A stretch of DNA of 64,000 bases from Anopheles merus (taxonomy: Eukaryota; Arthropoda; Insecta; Diptera; Culicidae), in contig NC_054083.1 of NCBI RefSeq assembly GCF_017562075.2, positions 36,497,755 through 36,561,754 of the forward strand, in the 5' to 3' direction. The notes beneath the pieces were generated by a model that ran no database searches, was not told the DNA's origin, and saw only the letters and a program-made list of their open reading frames with translations. Both the position numbers and the translations under genes were made by a program. Positions 1-14,800 of the stretch are shown here, piece after piece. Each line of letters begins with the position of its first letter. Position 1 is the first letter of the stretch.

Positions 1-3000
1 CAACTCTGTACCTCTGCCGGAAGGTTAACGCCTGGCGGGGTTTTTGTGCCAGACGCCAGATAAGTTTTTGTGGGATTTGTTACCTCCAGGCTGGATGCAA
101 GTGAAGGTGATAGGAGAGAGAGAGAGAGAGTCTAGCTACTTCTTCTTTAAGCCTGTGTTTGCTACCTCGCAGTTGTTAGCGTTCAGGATTCACGGAAGCA
201 GCTCATCCCGAAGAATAGGGACACACTTGCAACATCTTCTGCCCCCGAAGCAGACTCGGATCTTGCGGACATGTTATGCACTGCACAGAAGACGGCAAAA
301 ACGGGACGTTCTGTATTCAATTTTCATGATAAATAAAATTGATAGTGGCTGAGTCTGAGTGTTGGGCGGCGTTCGCTGCCTTCGCTGCTCAACTGACTGA
401 CTGAATGGCTTCACGAAACTACCGGTGACGGGCACATACACATATCTCACCCATACCATCGAATGCACGGCCACTGGCAAACTTTTACCCCTTAGGATGT
501 ATGATGATAATTGCATTCCGGTGCGAATGTTTCGCAATTTCTCACATTGTGCCACTCAAAAGTTTTGCTCCGCTGCGCTTCCAACCCAGACTGTGTGACT
601 TTATGTGTGAGTGCGCTGTGTGTGCGCACACATGGCAAGAGAACACATTTTATCAATATGGTAATAGTTGGTACAAAAGTTGGTCACTTAACATAATTTC
701 CATCATATCGTCGTTCTCGTCGTTGGTTCCCCATGTATCTGAGTGTGGGTTGCTTCCGCAGCAGAGCGTCATCTCGACCGCATTACTTTGCTTGATTCAT
801 TTTTGAGCTTTTGTGTGCTAGCCGGAAATTATACCGGTGCGAGGGTGAAATTTTGTAAAGTAAGTTTTGCGTCGTCACACTTTAGCGGTGAAGCGGTGGT
901 TTGGGAACATCGCTTCGATTTATATCTACAGCATAACCTGAAATATAGTGAGATACTACTTAAAATTTGTTATACATTTATTCAGAGCTTAATGATAATT
1001 CATTTTTCCTGAAATACATTCCCGAAACGTGGGAAAAGGTTTGTCTATTGCTCATTGCTTAATGCGTTATGTCAAGAGCTAATCACCCGGATAGCGTTGT
1101 TGAAATAAGTCTACTAATGCTAGTGTTGCGTTTGATAACTCCTGATCACCGGCCATTTCCGAATGTTTTGATCGGACCATCCGTGCAACATCACCAAATT
1201 GTACCTTTAAAATCCTTCATCCACCCCTTGTTTAAGGGTACATAAGATTCTTTATTGCATTTTATTGTATATCAGAACAAGTAGAAATACCACAGCGTGA
1301 CCCTTGGGAAAAAGGAGCCAATGATTCGAACAAGATGTTGATCGTTTCATTGGAATGCCTTAGACATCATCACATAATCATTATATTATTCTGAAGATTC
1401 GTGTAGAAGGCTTGTTTAACTAGAAAGTCTTCCCTTTTAGAGATATTGTTGCATGTTTTACAAAGAATTATTGCAACCATCCATGTTTTCGTTAAAAGGT
1501 TTTTCTGAACATCACAACATCAGAAGTTGCTGTTGGAAGCAAACGTATTGCAATGGACACGAGCCTCCTCCCGTTAAAAGGAATGTTAAAATGTCTCCGA
1601 ACTGCCTTTGCAGTACGTTCGATCTCTTGAATTAGGAGAAACATTCAATATGCGTTAGCAAACCCTTTGACATTTAGAATAGATAGATGTCCTAAAATTG
1701 TATCTTGAAGCAATGAGGCCTTTCCTTGAAGCTATGCAGTGGGAGAAAACTCAAAGACCTTAAATGAAATATGAAGAATTGGTCCTGTCCTCACAATCCT
1801 GTTCTTACAATCCAGAGGAATTAGATTTTATTTTTTATGCTTTTACGTATTGGATGTTGTACGAAGAAGTAAGTATTTACAATACTTTAAATTGTACACA
1901 AGCCTGTGTTTGTTTAACTTCATTAGATACGTTTTTATTTTCATTTTTTTGCGGTCGTTTGACCTTGTTTGATACATTTAACCGTTGATAACCGTTTGAT
2001 GTGTTCTAATCTCAGTCGTTGAATTACTTCACGCATATGGGAGGAATCTCCCATTCATAGAACCTTTATTTCGGTCAATGACGACGATCTCAAACTATAC
2101 TTGTAGAAACATCAATGTGAGTGATCCATCCCTAGTTTCATATAGTAAAGATGCTTGTCCTAGCTTGAAGTAAGGTCTGATTCTTATATACTTTTATGTT
2201 AACCGATTATTGTGTCTTAATTGTGCTGCCCTTTTAGTTTTTCGTTTTTTACACATTTTACACGATTTCTTAATCGTTTTGTGCTATGAAATAGAATTGT
2301 AACTAGAGACATTGGATGTATGAAGATGTATATCCACAGCTATTTTATATAACAACAAATTCTTGGATATAAGAGTGTTAATCTTTAATGTACTCCATGT
2401 AATTACTTTCAAGACATGTCATTTCACCTTCCATTTACCGCCTACTAACTTTACCTTTACAAATTAATCCAAAAAGCTAAACTTTCATTCGCTGTTGCGC
2501 TTAAAATCGCTCTAGAAACATACAATCCCATCGCACCACCGAGCAATTCCATTTGCCTGTTCAATTCCCCGTCCAAAGCCCCGTCCCACTCCCATCACGA
2601 GCAGTGTAATGAACTTTCGCAACTATATCCCCATGGTGTGGTTCCTGGTGGCGCCTTTCATAAGGAAATGAGAAATTTCAACTCAAGATTCATCGCACTT
2701 ACGGTCGCATTTGTACTTGCCGCTGTGGGTGACGTGCTTGCGCCCGTAAGCTTAAACCGACTTGGCGGCGGGGAAAAGGGTGCTTGTACTAGCTTACTAC
2801 CGGGCGCGCTTGTTGTTCCGAATTTCCCATCGTGCTAAATTACCAACACCGTACCCTAATAACCTCGTCGACTTCGGCAAAGGCATTACCGAACAGTCAC
2901 ACACTCACACACAGTGCCACGTTTTGTTGCTTAATCAAGTGAGACATGTACGGTGCTGGCAGTGCCACATTCCCATACGTGTGTCGTTTGTCATTCTATT

Positions 3001-3526
3001 TTATGGACCAACCTTCTCCCCTTTACCGTGTACGTGTGTGTAGTAACGCAACATTGCCGACGTTTACTAAAAGCTGGCTGACATTGTGCTGATTCTAGCG
3101 ACCGAATGCGACATCACGGAGCTGTTGCTGCACGTAAACCCTTCCCGAGGATTTTGCAACAACAATTACGCAACGCCCGGGACACGTCTGCCGCGCGTCA
3201 GCAAACATTTCCGGCGATGGGGGTCGGAAAGCTTTCCGAACCTCATTACCTGCTAACAAGGGGTTAGATATTTTATTTTAATTACAAATTTGAAAGCTGG
3301 GCGAGCGAAGTGTACCCACACAAAAGGGGGCACTCCATTAGTTCCCTTTGCTGGTGTCCGTGGTTGACAATTTACCTCTCGTGAGTTCCGTTGTGGTGAA
3401 GGAAGCATTTTGTAAAATTGCATTTCGTTACCATATTGTCATACCAAGATTTGTCAGCTTTCCAGTACATTTTGTAGCGCCAATGGATTATTCTTTTAAA
3501 CTTCAAATTATTTCTTTTACTTTCAG
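1..3526. other. Upstream or 5'-intron sequence, no gene supported
   Basis: Contains a GA microsatellite at 113-130 and otherwise unremarkable AT-rich DNA. The missing 5' exon of the Ryk-type gene should lie here or to the left. One candidate is 2668-2745, which reads MRNFNSRFIALTVAFVLAAV and a few more residues to a GTAAGC donor at 2746. This is signal-peptide-like, but it ends in phase 0 while exon A needs phase 1, so another small exon would have to lie between. I found none with a WIF-like sequence. Confidence 0.4.
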
Positions 3527-3654
3527 GCATCGAGGCAGATCTGTTTTACGTGCGGGACGGTGCGATCAATGACTACGCCATGAGCTTCGTCGTGCCGATG
3601 AAGCCCGGCATAGACTTTTTACGCTTTTCCTGGCAAAGCCGTACAACCTACCCG
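3527..3654 (+). CDS. Ryk: Ryk exon A: WIF domain, N-terminal part
   Basis: 128 nt between a TTTCAG acceptor ending at 3526 and a GTAAGT donor at 3655. The first two bases complete a split Gly codon and the exon ends in phase 0. Translation starts IEADLFYVRDGAINDY, the conserved WIF start of Ryk/Derailed (human RYK has LDAELYYVR at this place), and ends at SWQSRTTYP. The entering phase requires an upstream exon ending with a single G. No such exon with WIF-like sequence was found in 1-3526. Confidence 0.93.
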
Positions 3655-6600
3655 GTAAGTATTGGATAGCAAAAAAAAAACTCAAAAGTGTTTGCAAACA
3701 ATGGAGAAAAAACAGATTTTTTTAGTTTTCGAGGAAAAACAAAACCACTCAGCAAAGGCACTGCACAACATACTAAACAATCAACTCAATCATGCGCTAC
3801 ATCTTTCTCCACACACACACATCATAACACCGATTCGCTTCGACAGTGTGCAATGGTGCGTTATGCGATCGGAATGCACACAGCACAACGTTTTGCCGAG
3901 CTTTCGCAATAGATCGCTCACCACCGTACACCGAATCAAGCCCAATCGTTCGTGCGATAACCGCAAATTTTTGCGTTCCATCACGGTTATGATGTCTGAT
4001 CGGGGTTGTTTTTGCTCCTTGTTTTTTTTTTACAAATAAAAAAGCGCCCGGTTTTGTGCAAACACGAACAGCGTATACGCAGTGTAAACAATGGATACCG
4101 ATTCTGCACCATTAAGCAGGTATTGCCATCCACTGAGCTGGGTGGGAGCTGAGTGCTCGCAAGAGAGTGAAAAAATGCCTTCCCTGCATGCGATAGCCCG
4201 TCGGAGAAGATACTGCGGATAACGCTGCCGATGCCCGATCATGTCTGGGCCGAGGGCCGTGGTTAGTTCGCATGCTTTTGGCGCTGATCCCGAGCAGCGT
4301 GGATTACTCGGCCGCTCGTATGCTTGCACGAACCGGCACACGAGGAAGTGTAGCGCATTGCATTACAATGAAGAGGATTGGAAATTGAGCGAAAGCTTGG
4401 CAGGCTCTTCTTTGCCATTCTTCATCATCTTTTGTGTTGGTGGCGGTTTTTCAGCACCATTTGCAGAAAGTGCCAGCAATAGTGGCGAGCCCGGCTCATT
4501 CTTCCTTGCTTGTACAGCGTGTTTTTGCTACAATGAGCGAAAAACTTGCAACCGTGCGTATAAAAGGAACATTTTTTTCCCGCACTAAGACCCATTGCCA
4601 ACAGTAAGCCTACGGATTTGGATGAAGCAGAGTCTGGAGTTTAGTTATGAATACCTCTCAAATGGATTATGGAAGTACACCAACATTATTCTACCTTAAA
4701 TCGATAAAATTTCCATACTTCACTGCAACAAACGCAAAACCCAAACAGAAAAAGCTACAAACTATCACCATATCCTTCAGCTGTTACAACCTGAACCAGA
4801 TGACAATCGTTCCGGGGTGGCACTTGGAAGCAAAGGGAAATCGTTTTACTTCCTTCACGGACAGAGCAAAAACTTTCAACCGGAAACGACAAACTGGGTC
4901 AGCTTAATTTGCACCGCCGCTTGCCGATTGTGGGAACGGAACGACAGGAAGTTAACAAAATACACCATCACTAAGCCAAGACACGGGCGCGCTCTGACCT
5001 GGGAGACAAAGGCTGAATGAGTCTTAAGGAACACACCGTTCGTTCCGTGCGTTGTGCTGGTTAAGGAACAGCAAAGGAACTACAACAACAGCTCCCACCC
5101 CGTTTCGCAATCCTCTGATAAGCAAACAACTTCGCGAAAACAGTGGGAAAGGGTGGGAAAATGACAACTTTCTACCGCCTCAACTTCTTTCCCACCGAAG
5201 GTTCTTTCTTTTTATTTTCTTTTTCACTCACATTTTACATGTCGATTGGTACTTGGGATTGCAAGAGTTTTTACAACACCCTTCGCTCCACTGGGCCTGT
5301 TTTTTTTTTCTTGTGTGCCGAAGAAGGTGAATAAAAACTTCAACATTCGCCAAACGCCAGGAAAACCCGGTCTGCGGTTCATTTGAACACTTTGTTTTGC
5401 ATTTGTTTAGCGACTGTTGAAATGGTGGAAACTTTTTTTCTTTCTTTTATTCTAATTTTGTGCACCTCTTCCCGGGCTGCCGTTTGTGGCGAGCGTGCTC
5501 CATTAGTGCCGTTGGCAGTTTTCCGTTTATGCAAATTATTCGATGACAGTTCCAGTGGGCCGAGTTTGGGGGGGGGGGCTCCAGCCCTTTCCGCCCTTTC
5601 TTTTGTAGGGGTTTTTAGCGCCAGTGGAAATGTAGTAACACGCCAAATGAATAGAGACATTTGTTGTTTAAAAAAAAAACAAACGTAGTTTCTTACCTTC
5701 GCGTAAAAGGGCTAAGCAAGGCAGAACACGCAGCATCGGTAGCGACGAGCAGGAGGATAGCAAACTTTCTCAGATAAGGAAAGGCGAGAAGTTTCTATGG
5801 GCTTTGAACGATGTTGTATCAAGTTTATTAAAAATAATACTCCATATTTAGAAACCAAATGTCAAGATTAGAACAAATTACTCGTAATGTTAACATTTTA
5901 CCGCTGATACTGTGGGTTTCTTCTTCTTCTTCTTTTGGGCTCAACAACCGTTGTCGGTCAAGGCCTGCCTGTGGGGTTGGCTTTCAGTGACTTATTGATT
6001 TCCCCTCATAGCAGGATAGTCAGTCCTACGTATGGCGGCACGGTCTAATTGGTGCTTGAACCCATCACGGGCATGTTGTTAAGTCGTACGAGTTGACGAC
6101 TGTACTACGAGACCGGCTTATACTGTGGGTTCAATGCGAGTTTTAACCAGATAATATCCATAATCTTTATTCATCACTTTTAATGTCAAACCTCCGATGA
6201 TCAAAATTTATTAGTCAGAATGCAATTTATTGCAAGACCACAAAGCACTGTAACATTTTAAATGCTTGAAAATGTTAAGGATACCGGAGTGTTCGCTACT
6301 AGAATCTATGAGAGCGGCACACTTGCATGATCTATCGAAGCCACTTGGCCGTACGATTTATGTTCCATTTAGTCCACAATGTATTCCGATTGAAGACTGT
6401 TTGGCAGAAATTGGTTAACAAATTTCGAGTTTTTGCTTAATTTTATAAGTTAAGTTATTTGAGTAGCTTAGGTTGTCTGAATTTAGAGCTCCACAAGCTT
6501 AATCGTCACGTTAACTAAAAGATTGTGGTCAGTAATTAATTCCTTCTCGTGGTACAGCCATCATATCCTATGATCTATCATCATGCCCGTCAAGGGTTTT

Positions 6601-8838
6601 AATCTCTTGTGGCGTGTGCCTCTCGTATACATTACAGAATTTTTTGACACGAGTTAAGTTATCATGTCATATATAACCAAGTCCATATCAGCAAGAGAAA
6701 GGCATACAGTTGTTACGCTAAATAGAGATATTAAGCATGTGTAGGGTCTTTGTAAAACCATCCATTGATCGTACGGCAAAGCATGTAGTTAATGACTACT
6801 CCTTGACAGGCCTTGATACAGGGTTTTCCAGGGGTTCTCATAGTTGTGGGACACTTCCTTGACTCTTTCTAATGGGAAGTCAACTGCATATGATGGAAAT
6901 TGGACTCTTTGGCACCCGTTTAGCACAGACTCCTAGGAAATTCCTATTGGATTTGTCTAACAAGGGTGCAATAGAGTCCCATTCTCAATACATTAAGTTC
7001 ATTTCACGTACGAAAGAGTCAACAAACTATCCCACAGCTATGATAACTCCTGGAAACCCTGTAAACGTCAGAATCTGTACAATTATGGATAATTACACAA
7101 TATGATTTTTTTTATTATTAGCTTTTGTTACTGTCGAAACTGTGAGCCCAAAAAAGGAAGAATAATTGCATTTCATAAGCATTGGTATTGCCACAAGAAA
7201 GGCATACATTTATGACATGAATAGTGAAAAAATATTTGTAAAAACTTTTAATGAAAATAAACAAATCATTTACAAAATTTTAAAAATATTACAAAAAAAT
7301 CAAATAAATACAGTAACATCAATAAATTAACTTTAATTAAACGATAATAACTTTAAATCGCGATAAGAACAAACTGTTCTTGAGTGTAAGGACAAGAATC
7401 CTAGAAGAATACCTCACACATACTTATAAATATTTCTTTTTCACCTCTTTAATAAACTACGCCCGTTTTTTTTCAGACATACAGGACATAAAGAAACCCC
7501 TTTAACCGGAAAAGATGGCTATACGCTTTTTTTCCTTCTCTCAAATACCCGGAGTGGATTAATTTAAATCAAGAACCAATTCTTTACTGCAAACAGACGC
7601 AATCACACACAAGCCCCAAGTAGCAAAAAGGGAAAAAGGAAACGCACACACACACTCACACGCACCCAAACATACAGTAACAGTTCCGCTTGAACAAATG
7701 GCCATAAATTTCAATTTCATTCGAACCACGGATCGGATCGAACAACCACGCGCGACCGTTGGGTGGTCCCGGTGGTCAGTTTTAGTGCCATTCTAGTGAA
7801 AAAAAAGAACGGGAAAAAGTGACAGCACACAAAAAATACCCCTTCTTTGTGTATGTGAAAACCCCAAAGTGCGGTTTGTTTGCACGATTGGTGGTATTCG
7901 AACGGAAATTTAGAAAACCGTTTGCAGTGCCATCCCTGCCAACTGCAGCAAAGCGGATCCTGTGCGATGAATTTCTTCCTCTCAGTGTGGGTGCTTTTTT
8001 GCTTTGTGCTGACTGTGCATGGTGGACTTCCGGAGAGCGGGGTAGGGGGCAAATTCCCCACTTTACGATTGGACCACAGTAACCCTTCATTCAACAGATG
8101 CTCGGTCCGGTCAGTGTGGTCTGCTTTGCCGAGCATCTGCACCCCCTCGCTGGGGAATCGGAGGCAGAATGAACACCGAATGGAATGAAAATTTATCTCT
8201 CAATAGCTTGCCGAACATCATTCAAGCCGGTGGAAACCGGTATTACTTCCTACCGAAACCCAAACCACCCTTTTCAGGAATTGCACACAAAAACGGGGAG
8301 TGGCGGTATATGCCAGGGCGAGGATGTTGGGGAGAGATTCCCCGCTTCCGTTTGATTGCCTTTATAAATCTTGATAATGTACAATCTTTCAAATTTTAAA
8401 GTGTACACGCACAACGGTGCCGCCGTATCATTGCATCACATCCACCGTTCCATTAGCATGCCCTCCTGGATAAAAGGATTGCTGTCAGGTTCAACTCTTC
8501 CTCATCCGGGCTTTGTAATTTGTCCTGGGCTGGTAAATAAAAGTTCTCGCAACGCACCGCCGTAATAAAATTACACGCAACGCCATTAGGGGCACGGTTT
8601 ACAACTTTCGCCACGCTAATGGAAAACCTCGGCATCTTTTCGGGCATCGACTCTTTCATCCTCTCGTCCGCAGAGATGTAAAGGGAGGAGTTTGGCTAAA
8701 CAGAAATAAAGGCACAGAGTCAGTCAGTTTTAGCGAAAGTAAACTCCGTAAACGGACGGGAACTAATAAAGTTATGCAAAGAGCGAGCGATCGTCCTGTT
8801 TGTTGGATGACGTTCTGAGGGAGAGAAAGAGAGATAGG

Positions 8839-8890
<52 letters not shown>

Positions 8891-11800
8891 TAAAGCGAGC
8901 TTGTGAAAACGGTGGAAACTGTTTTTCCATGCCCCGCTGCCTTAATGCAATCAAACTGATATCGCCTTGTGCCTGTCCTGTGTCGTCCTTGCCCTGAATG
9001 ACCTCCTTCGGGGTGGGTTTAAATCATCCTTTGGCTTTGATTTAATTTGTCAGTGCAAAAGAGAGCAGATATTGCCAAAGGTCTTCAGCCGAAGTCAGCA
9101 CCAATCTGCCCAAAAGTAAACTCTATTAATCAATCGACTTTTCGGCGCGAGGCCCGATGTCTGGTTTTTCGAGCACTAAGAGTAAGTGTCCCGCAGAGTT
9201 CCATTTGCGGCACAAACGATACGACCATTCGGGGGAATCAAAATTCAATCAAAATACATCCTGATTGGGTTGGAGAAATTAGCATCGACGTTATGAGATG
9301 GGTCCTGGCCTGTATGCAAAATGGAGCATCAAAATTGACGGTCAATCAAATTAGGGTGTTAAAATAAATGTTATTTAATAAGCTAAAACAGGAAATATTT
9401 TTCATGTTTTCCACTCAAAACTACGATGTAAAGGTACATCATGATCACAAAGAACATGTGTTGCCTGTCCAGGTCCTTTACAATGGTAGTCCCCCAAACT
9501 ACTTTCCTATTTCGATCCCTAAAAGAACCTATTCTGCTACAAAGCATGTAACACTCTGCTGTGTCCAATGAAAAACACAGACGGTTTTGATCCAGCATGA
9601 CCATTCAACACAGCTTCCGCAAACGAACTTCGGACCAAAAAAGCGATTCCCCGTTCCCCCATAGCGCTGCAGACTGGGAGGCTATTTGTTGCTTGCACCA
9701 GTAATGCGATTACCGGCGGGATTCGCAGACGGGAATCAATTAGTTCTCTTTGTTGTTTTTAATTAGATTCCGAGAGTGTCAGACAGGGCTCGATTGTTTT
9801 ATCGCCCTCTCCCTCCGCCCCGTAGCAGTGCTCGATGAGTGGCCGTGCCTGGGGTTTCGAGTTGTTTGGTAGGAGAGGCGCATGTGAATAATACAGTGGT
9901 TTATTGAGTTGTCTGCTGTTAATTTTTACACAATTTATTTCACAACTTTTTACAAGTGGTTGGAAGTTCGGCTTGCCCCGGTTTGGCTTCTGATGCGCTC
10001 GATCGATTGATTAGAAGAATGGTTCTTCCAAACTTTAGAGAAAAAAACGCACAGACAGTGAAATATTTTAATTGCCTCGTTCGTGCTTCAGTAGATCGCA
10101 AAATTGCTTCACTTCATTAACCTTCTCGTCTCCGAGAGCGACCTTTCGCCCGCCGAAAACTCTCTAAAACACAAACTACACCAACTCAATCAACGGTGCT
10201 TCAAAGATCAATCACCCTCCTCAGCGTGCACGCGAAGTGGGTCACGAAAATTTTAATTAAAAGCATCGTTACATACTTTCTGCCCATCCACAATTACTTT
10301 GCTTTGGAAGTGAAGAAAAAAGAAGCAAGTTTTGCCAAAGAAAGTTTTGCAAACCGTCCATCATTCCATCCATCTAGCAACGTTTCCAGTCGAGTTTCGC
10401 TGCCGGTTGATTGCACAAACGATAATATCGCTTCATTAAACGCGCTGCTTGGAATTAAAATGCGCCGTCCTCACTTCGCTCCGAAGCGATACATCATTAT
10501 CGCGAACGTATTTATGCCCAGCGAAAGGGCATAGATCAGCACAGCGTGCTGATTAAATATTGAATATTAATTTATACTCTCTTGAGCGGGTGTCCGTTCC
10601 GGCGATGATTACTGTCCCCGGGCCAAGAAGAGAGACATCGCTTCGATTATCATCAATTAGGATGTTCCATTCGAGTTGAACACTCCAGCAACGAACTGGT
10701 GTGTTCTTTTTCTCGCCCGAGCTTTCACTCTTATCTGTATCTAATGGCTCTTTTTTTTTCCTTCTTTTTTTGCCAGCTTCCTTACACGATATCGGTCCAC
10801 TACGATGACAACGAGGGAGCGCTGCAGCATCCCGAGCTGGACATTCCGTCCAGCGGCATCATCCCGATGACGGTCGAAAGCTTCACCGTGCATCTCGTCT
10901 GCTGGGGCAACGTGACCAAGGAGGTGCCGGTTGGCATCCATCTGCACGTCGAGGGCCCGCCCAAGCATAACGACACGAAGTTGATTATCAAGCGGAACAA
11001 AATTTGCATCAAAGGTGAGGAAGCGTTTTATGACGGGTGAACATTCTTTATGCAAGACTTTAAACGTTCATTAGGCAATAGTGTTTAAGATGAAGGTTTT
11101 CGCATTAAAATGGAAATAGTAAGAAAATATTTAAATTTTTAGCTCTTATAAGGCACTTTTTATTGTTTCTGGACCATTTTATTCTCTTTATCCTTATTAT
11201 ATTTTCATGCTTTTTCAAATTTTGAAAGGCAATAATGTTTATCAAACTTAGTTCTGACCAGTGCTGCAAAATGTCACTGTCAATGTCATACAAAAATCTG
11301 ACTGACACAAAATCCATATCAGCGTCACGTATCACGTCAATTGTGATAATCAGAGGTGATACTCAGAACGGTTGGTGTGACCAATACATGCTTCATGACA
11401 TTTTTGCGACTATCGCTGGGTCAGTCACTATGTCATGACTTTTTTTTACTGTGGTCAGTTTTGCAAAATATCACTGACATAGTCATGACAAATTCCTGCT
11501 GCAACAAAATCATTCCAGACGTCACGACCTCTACTGTGATGATCAGAGGCGAGCCTCAAACAGTTGGTGCGACCATCACATGCTTGGTGACATTGTGTGC
11601 AACCAACTCGTGTTCAATCACTTGGTCGCGACATTTTCAGTCGGTGATCATCGCGATGGTCATGGGAGATATACGGTGCATGCGAGTGGTTCCAAGAAAC
11701 AAAATGAGCATGTTTTCTCACTCTGTTTGATCCGACAGATAATCAAAACAGATAGAGGGAGAAAGCATACTCATTTTGTTGCTAGAGCCCACGCGCCAAG

Positions 11801-14800
11801 TATATTCCAAGAATGTCGCGATTATCGCCGTCAACAATGTCGTGACCAAGTGAGTGACCCAGAGTTAGGAGTTAATGAAAATGTCACCAAGCATGAGATT
11901 GATCCTCCAACTGTTTGAGTCTCGTCACTGTTCAACTCAGTTGTGTACGTGGGCTGACTTGAGCTTCGTTTCGATCATGAGTGTTGGTGACTGAAACAGT
12001 GGCATTTGGCAGCACTGTTCATAGCCAGAAAATGATCATGATTATGCTTGCGCCTGCTTGAAGCTCATATTGTCAGTCAGAGTATCGCGTTGGACTTAAG
12101 AATTCGCGTGTCGCGTTCGGCATGTCATGACACACTTTTATTGAGTATCAGCAATGGGCATCAAGCTACCACGAATATGTTCATTGTTTTCGTTGGTGAA
12201 AATCTCTTGATACTCATGACATTTTGCAGCACTGGTTCTGGCACCTCGCTATGTATCCTCAAGACGCCTGAAGGTATGCAATTCGTATGCCTGGAAAAAA
12301 TATTATTTTATTTAGGATTCTTTCCCTAGTATTACTTTGATTATTGACCATTAAACTTCAGAATTCAACACTTCCGAAATAACTATTCTTGTAGTTCTTC
12401 TACGCATTAAAATCATTTCTTGATTGATCGTTACATAATTAATAGTTATAAACAATGATTTTTTATATGCTCAAGCTCCGCTCTGGAGTCCCTTTTCCTT
12501 ATCTTATCTTCAAACTTATAAGTATTCTAAAATTCTTGATTAGAAGACGACATTTTACTGCAATTTGCCACATATTTCCAACGAACATATCTCGCATAAT
12601 TTGATTATCAACACACAAAACAGTGTGCACAAAATGCATGCAGATAAATGGCAAATATTTTATTGCAATCCTTTTTTTCCCCTGTTTGCTTTTCAACAAC
12701 CTGGATGGAAATGCTTCATTCCTACCTCGCTCTACTGAATAGCTTATCGTCCTGTTTTTCGCAACTTCCCGGCCCCGAACTCGTACACACGACGCCATAC
12801 CGTCCTCTACGACCCCAACGCTCGACCCAAATCTATCGAATGTTGATTGCATCATATTCATTCAACCTATCTTCCCTGTCCGTTTCTATTTTTCCCCCTT
12901 TCAATTCCATTTTTGGGAGGAGGCCCGAAAACGGTTGATATCGCTTTTCAAATCGATGCGGCATAAAATGCAAATTGATGGCTTCGATTTGCTGGTTTCC
13001 TTCCTTTTTTGCTTCCTTCCTTTCTGGCAGTGTGCGCAATTTTTGGAACCCAGCAATGAATGGCAGCGAGCCGAACCGATTTAGAACTGATTATTTAGAA
13101 TAAAATATTCACACGCATACAATCACAAAAAGCCACACAGCCACTGTACGCCTGTTTTCCAAAGGGGGTTTGATTTGCATTGCCCGCTTGCGCTTTGCGT
13201 GTGCTTCATTGTGCAGTCAAAATGGGTAGGCAAACTAATTTATTCCCGCTTATTTCGGGATATGATTCCGCAAGCATCATTCCATTGCTTTATTATTGAC
13301 ATAAAATCTGTCTATATATTATTTTAATTAAAAAAGCCACCAAACCAAAATACATCCGAGATCAGCCCTAAAAGAAGAGCAAAACACTATTTGCTTCAGT
13401 TCACTGAGCTGGTCTTAAGCAAACTCTGCTCTGCCCTCTTGCGTTTGCGAGTTCGCCTCCCCACCCGGCGGGTTCAAATATTTTCGCCTCGCGATACTTT
13501 TGCCCACCGTAGGAATGTGATAAATTTCAATTAATTCCGACAAAACCGTTGCTTCCTAGTTGGTGAACAAACAAAGAAATTCTTAAACTTCCCCTCGCGA
13601 GCTAAAGCGGACGCAGTGAAACATTAAATACGCTTCCGCATTTCGCGCAAACCACAGCTAGGCCGGGTATTAATCGAGGTTTTCGCGCGAGTTTATTATG
13701 TGGCGGGCAACCTTAAGCCTGCCCTGCCTTCTAATGCCTGGTTTCGCGTGTTGTCGATAAAAAATAATGTTTGTTTCTTTGCTGCTTATCGGCGATAAGG
13801 CGTCGGGAGCAACCTCCCGGCAAGGCAAACAAGCAGCAAATGAGAGCATAAATTCCACAACCTCTAAAAGCTACCATTGCCGTTTCGGTGGAACTATGCT
13901 GTAGAAGAAAAAAAAATGCCAAAGAATTCGAAAACCACACCGTGAATAATGCTGGTGACAAATTTCACCAACAACAGGTTCTTTATGAAGCAATAAGCGT
14001 TTCGATTGTGTTGGGAATGTATGTCAAGCGGGGTTTCGGGGTGGCGCTATTAAACAAACAAGCTTCGTTGGTACTACACTACACTAAGCATACATATCTG
14101 TTATGGTTTCTGTGTGTGTGTTTTTCTTCTGCTTTCTTTCAGGCATGCATCCGGCGAGGAATCGTCTCCCGGCGGCTGAAATAGCACCACAGCAAGGACC
14201 GGCTCTACTGGGAGCGGCGGCCTGTGCACTGGGGCTCGTGCTGGTCGTCGGACTCATTGCCAGTGCGATGTACGTGCGTGCCCGGAAGCAGATTCGGCAG
14301 GACTCGCTACAGTACGTATCCCGATAATCTAGGCGTAATTATGAGTGTATTTATATTTTAAATGAATTTAGATGTATTTTATAGAACCTAATTTTCTTTC
14401 ATATTTTAAATACATAAGCGACACAGGGTAGCAAAATAATTAAATAAGCAATTTCGTGTTCCAACATACTTAGAACGTTGTTGGTAGCTGGGAACGTACA
14501 GCAAATATCAAAAAACAACTTTTTGGAGCTGCCATTACACATTTTGAACTAAACTTTTGAATTTAAGTCAGCTGGTATAATCTTCCCCAAGTGACATTTG
14601 CTCGAAATTGTTTTCCCATATCTGCTCGATTAGTACTCAATACACCTGAAATTGTGGATTTACGTGTGATCAAGTGTGTTGAAAGCGCTAAGATTGGGTG
14701 AGCTCGTAAATTAGACTTTTTTGTATCGATTGACGATGCCGTCGAGCTCATTTTACATTCGTAGCTTTGTTTTTTTTTTATGAAAATCAAAATCGAATTT

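Larger units (their letters stand above)
3655..10776 (+). other. Intron A-B (7.1 kb)
   Basis: Bounded by GTAAGT and TGCCAG. Holds a SINE at 5919-6119, a GA-rich microsatellite at 8818-8890 and low-complexity A/T runs. Small open frames here have no family resemblance and are treated as chance. Confidence 0.85.

Noticed and set aside
3091..3170. Possible 5' WIF exon reading TECDITELLLH before GTAAAC
   Set aside because: The donor is weak, the phase does not give the G needed by exon A, and the residues do not match the Ryk WIF start.
11356..11918. Two overlapping open frames of 112-124 residues inside the hAT-like element
   Set aside because: They are in the non-coding repeat body, and the inverted copy at 37800 does not keep comparable frames. 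No transposase motif.
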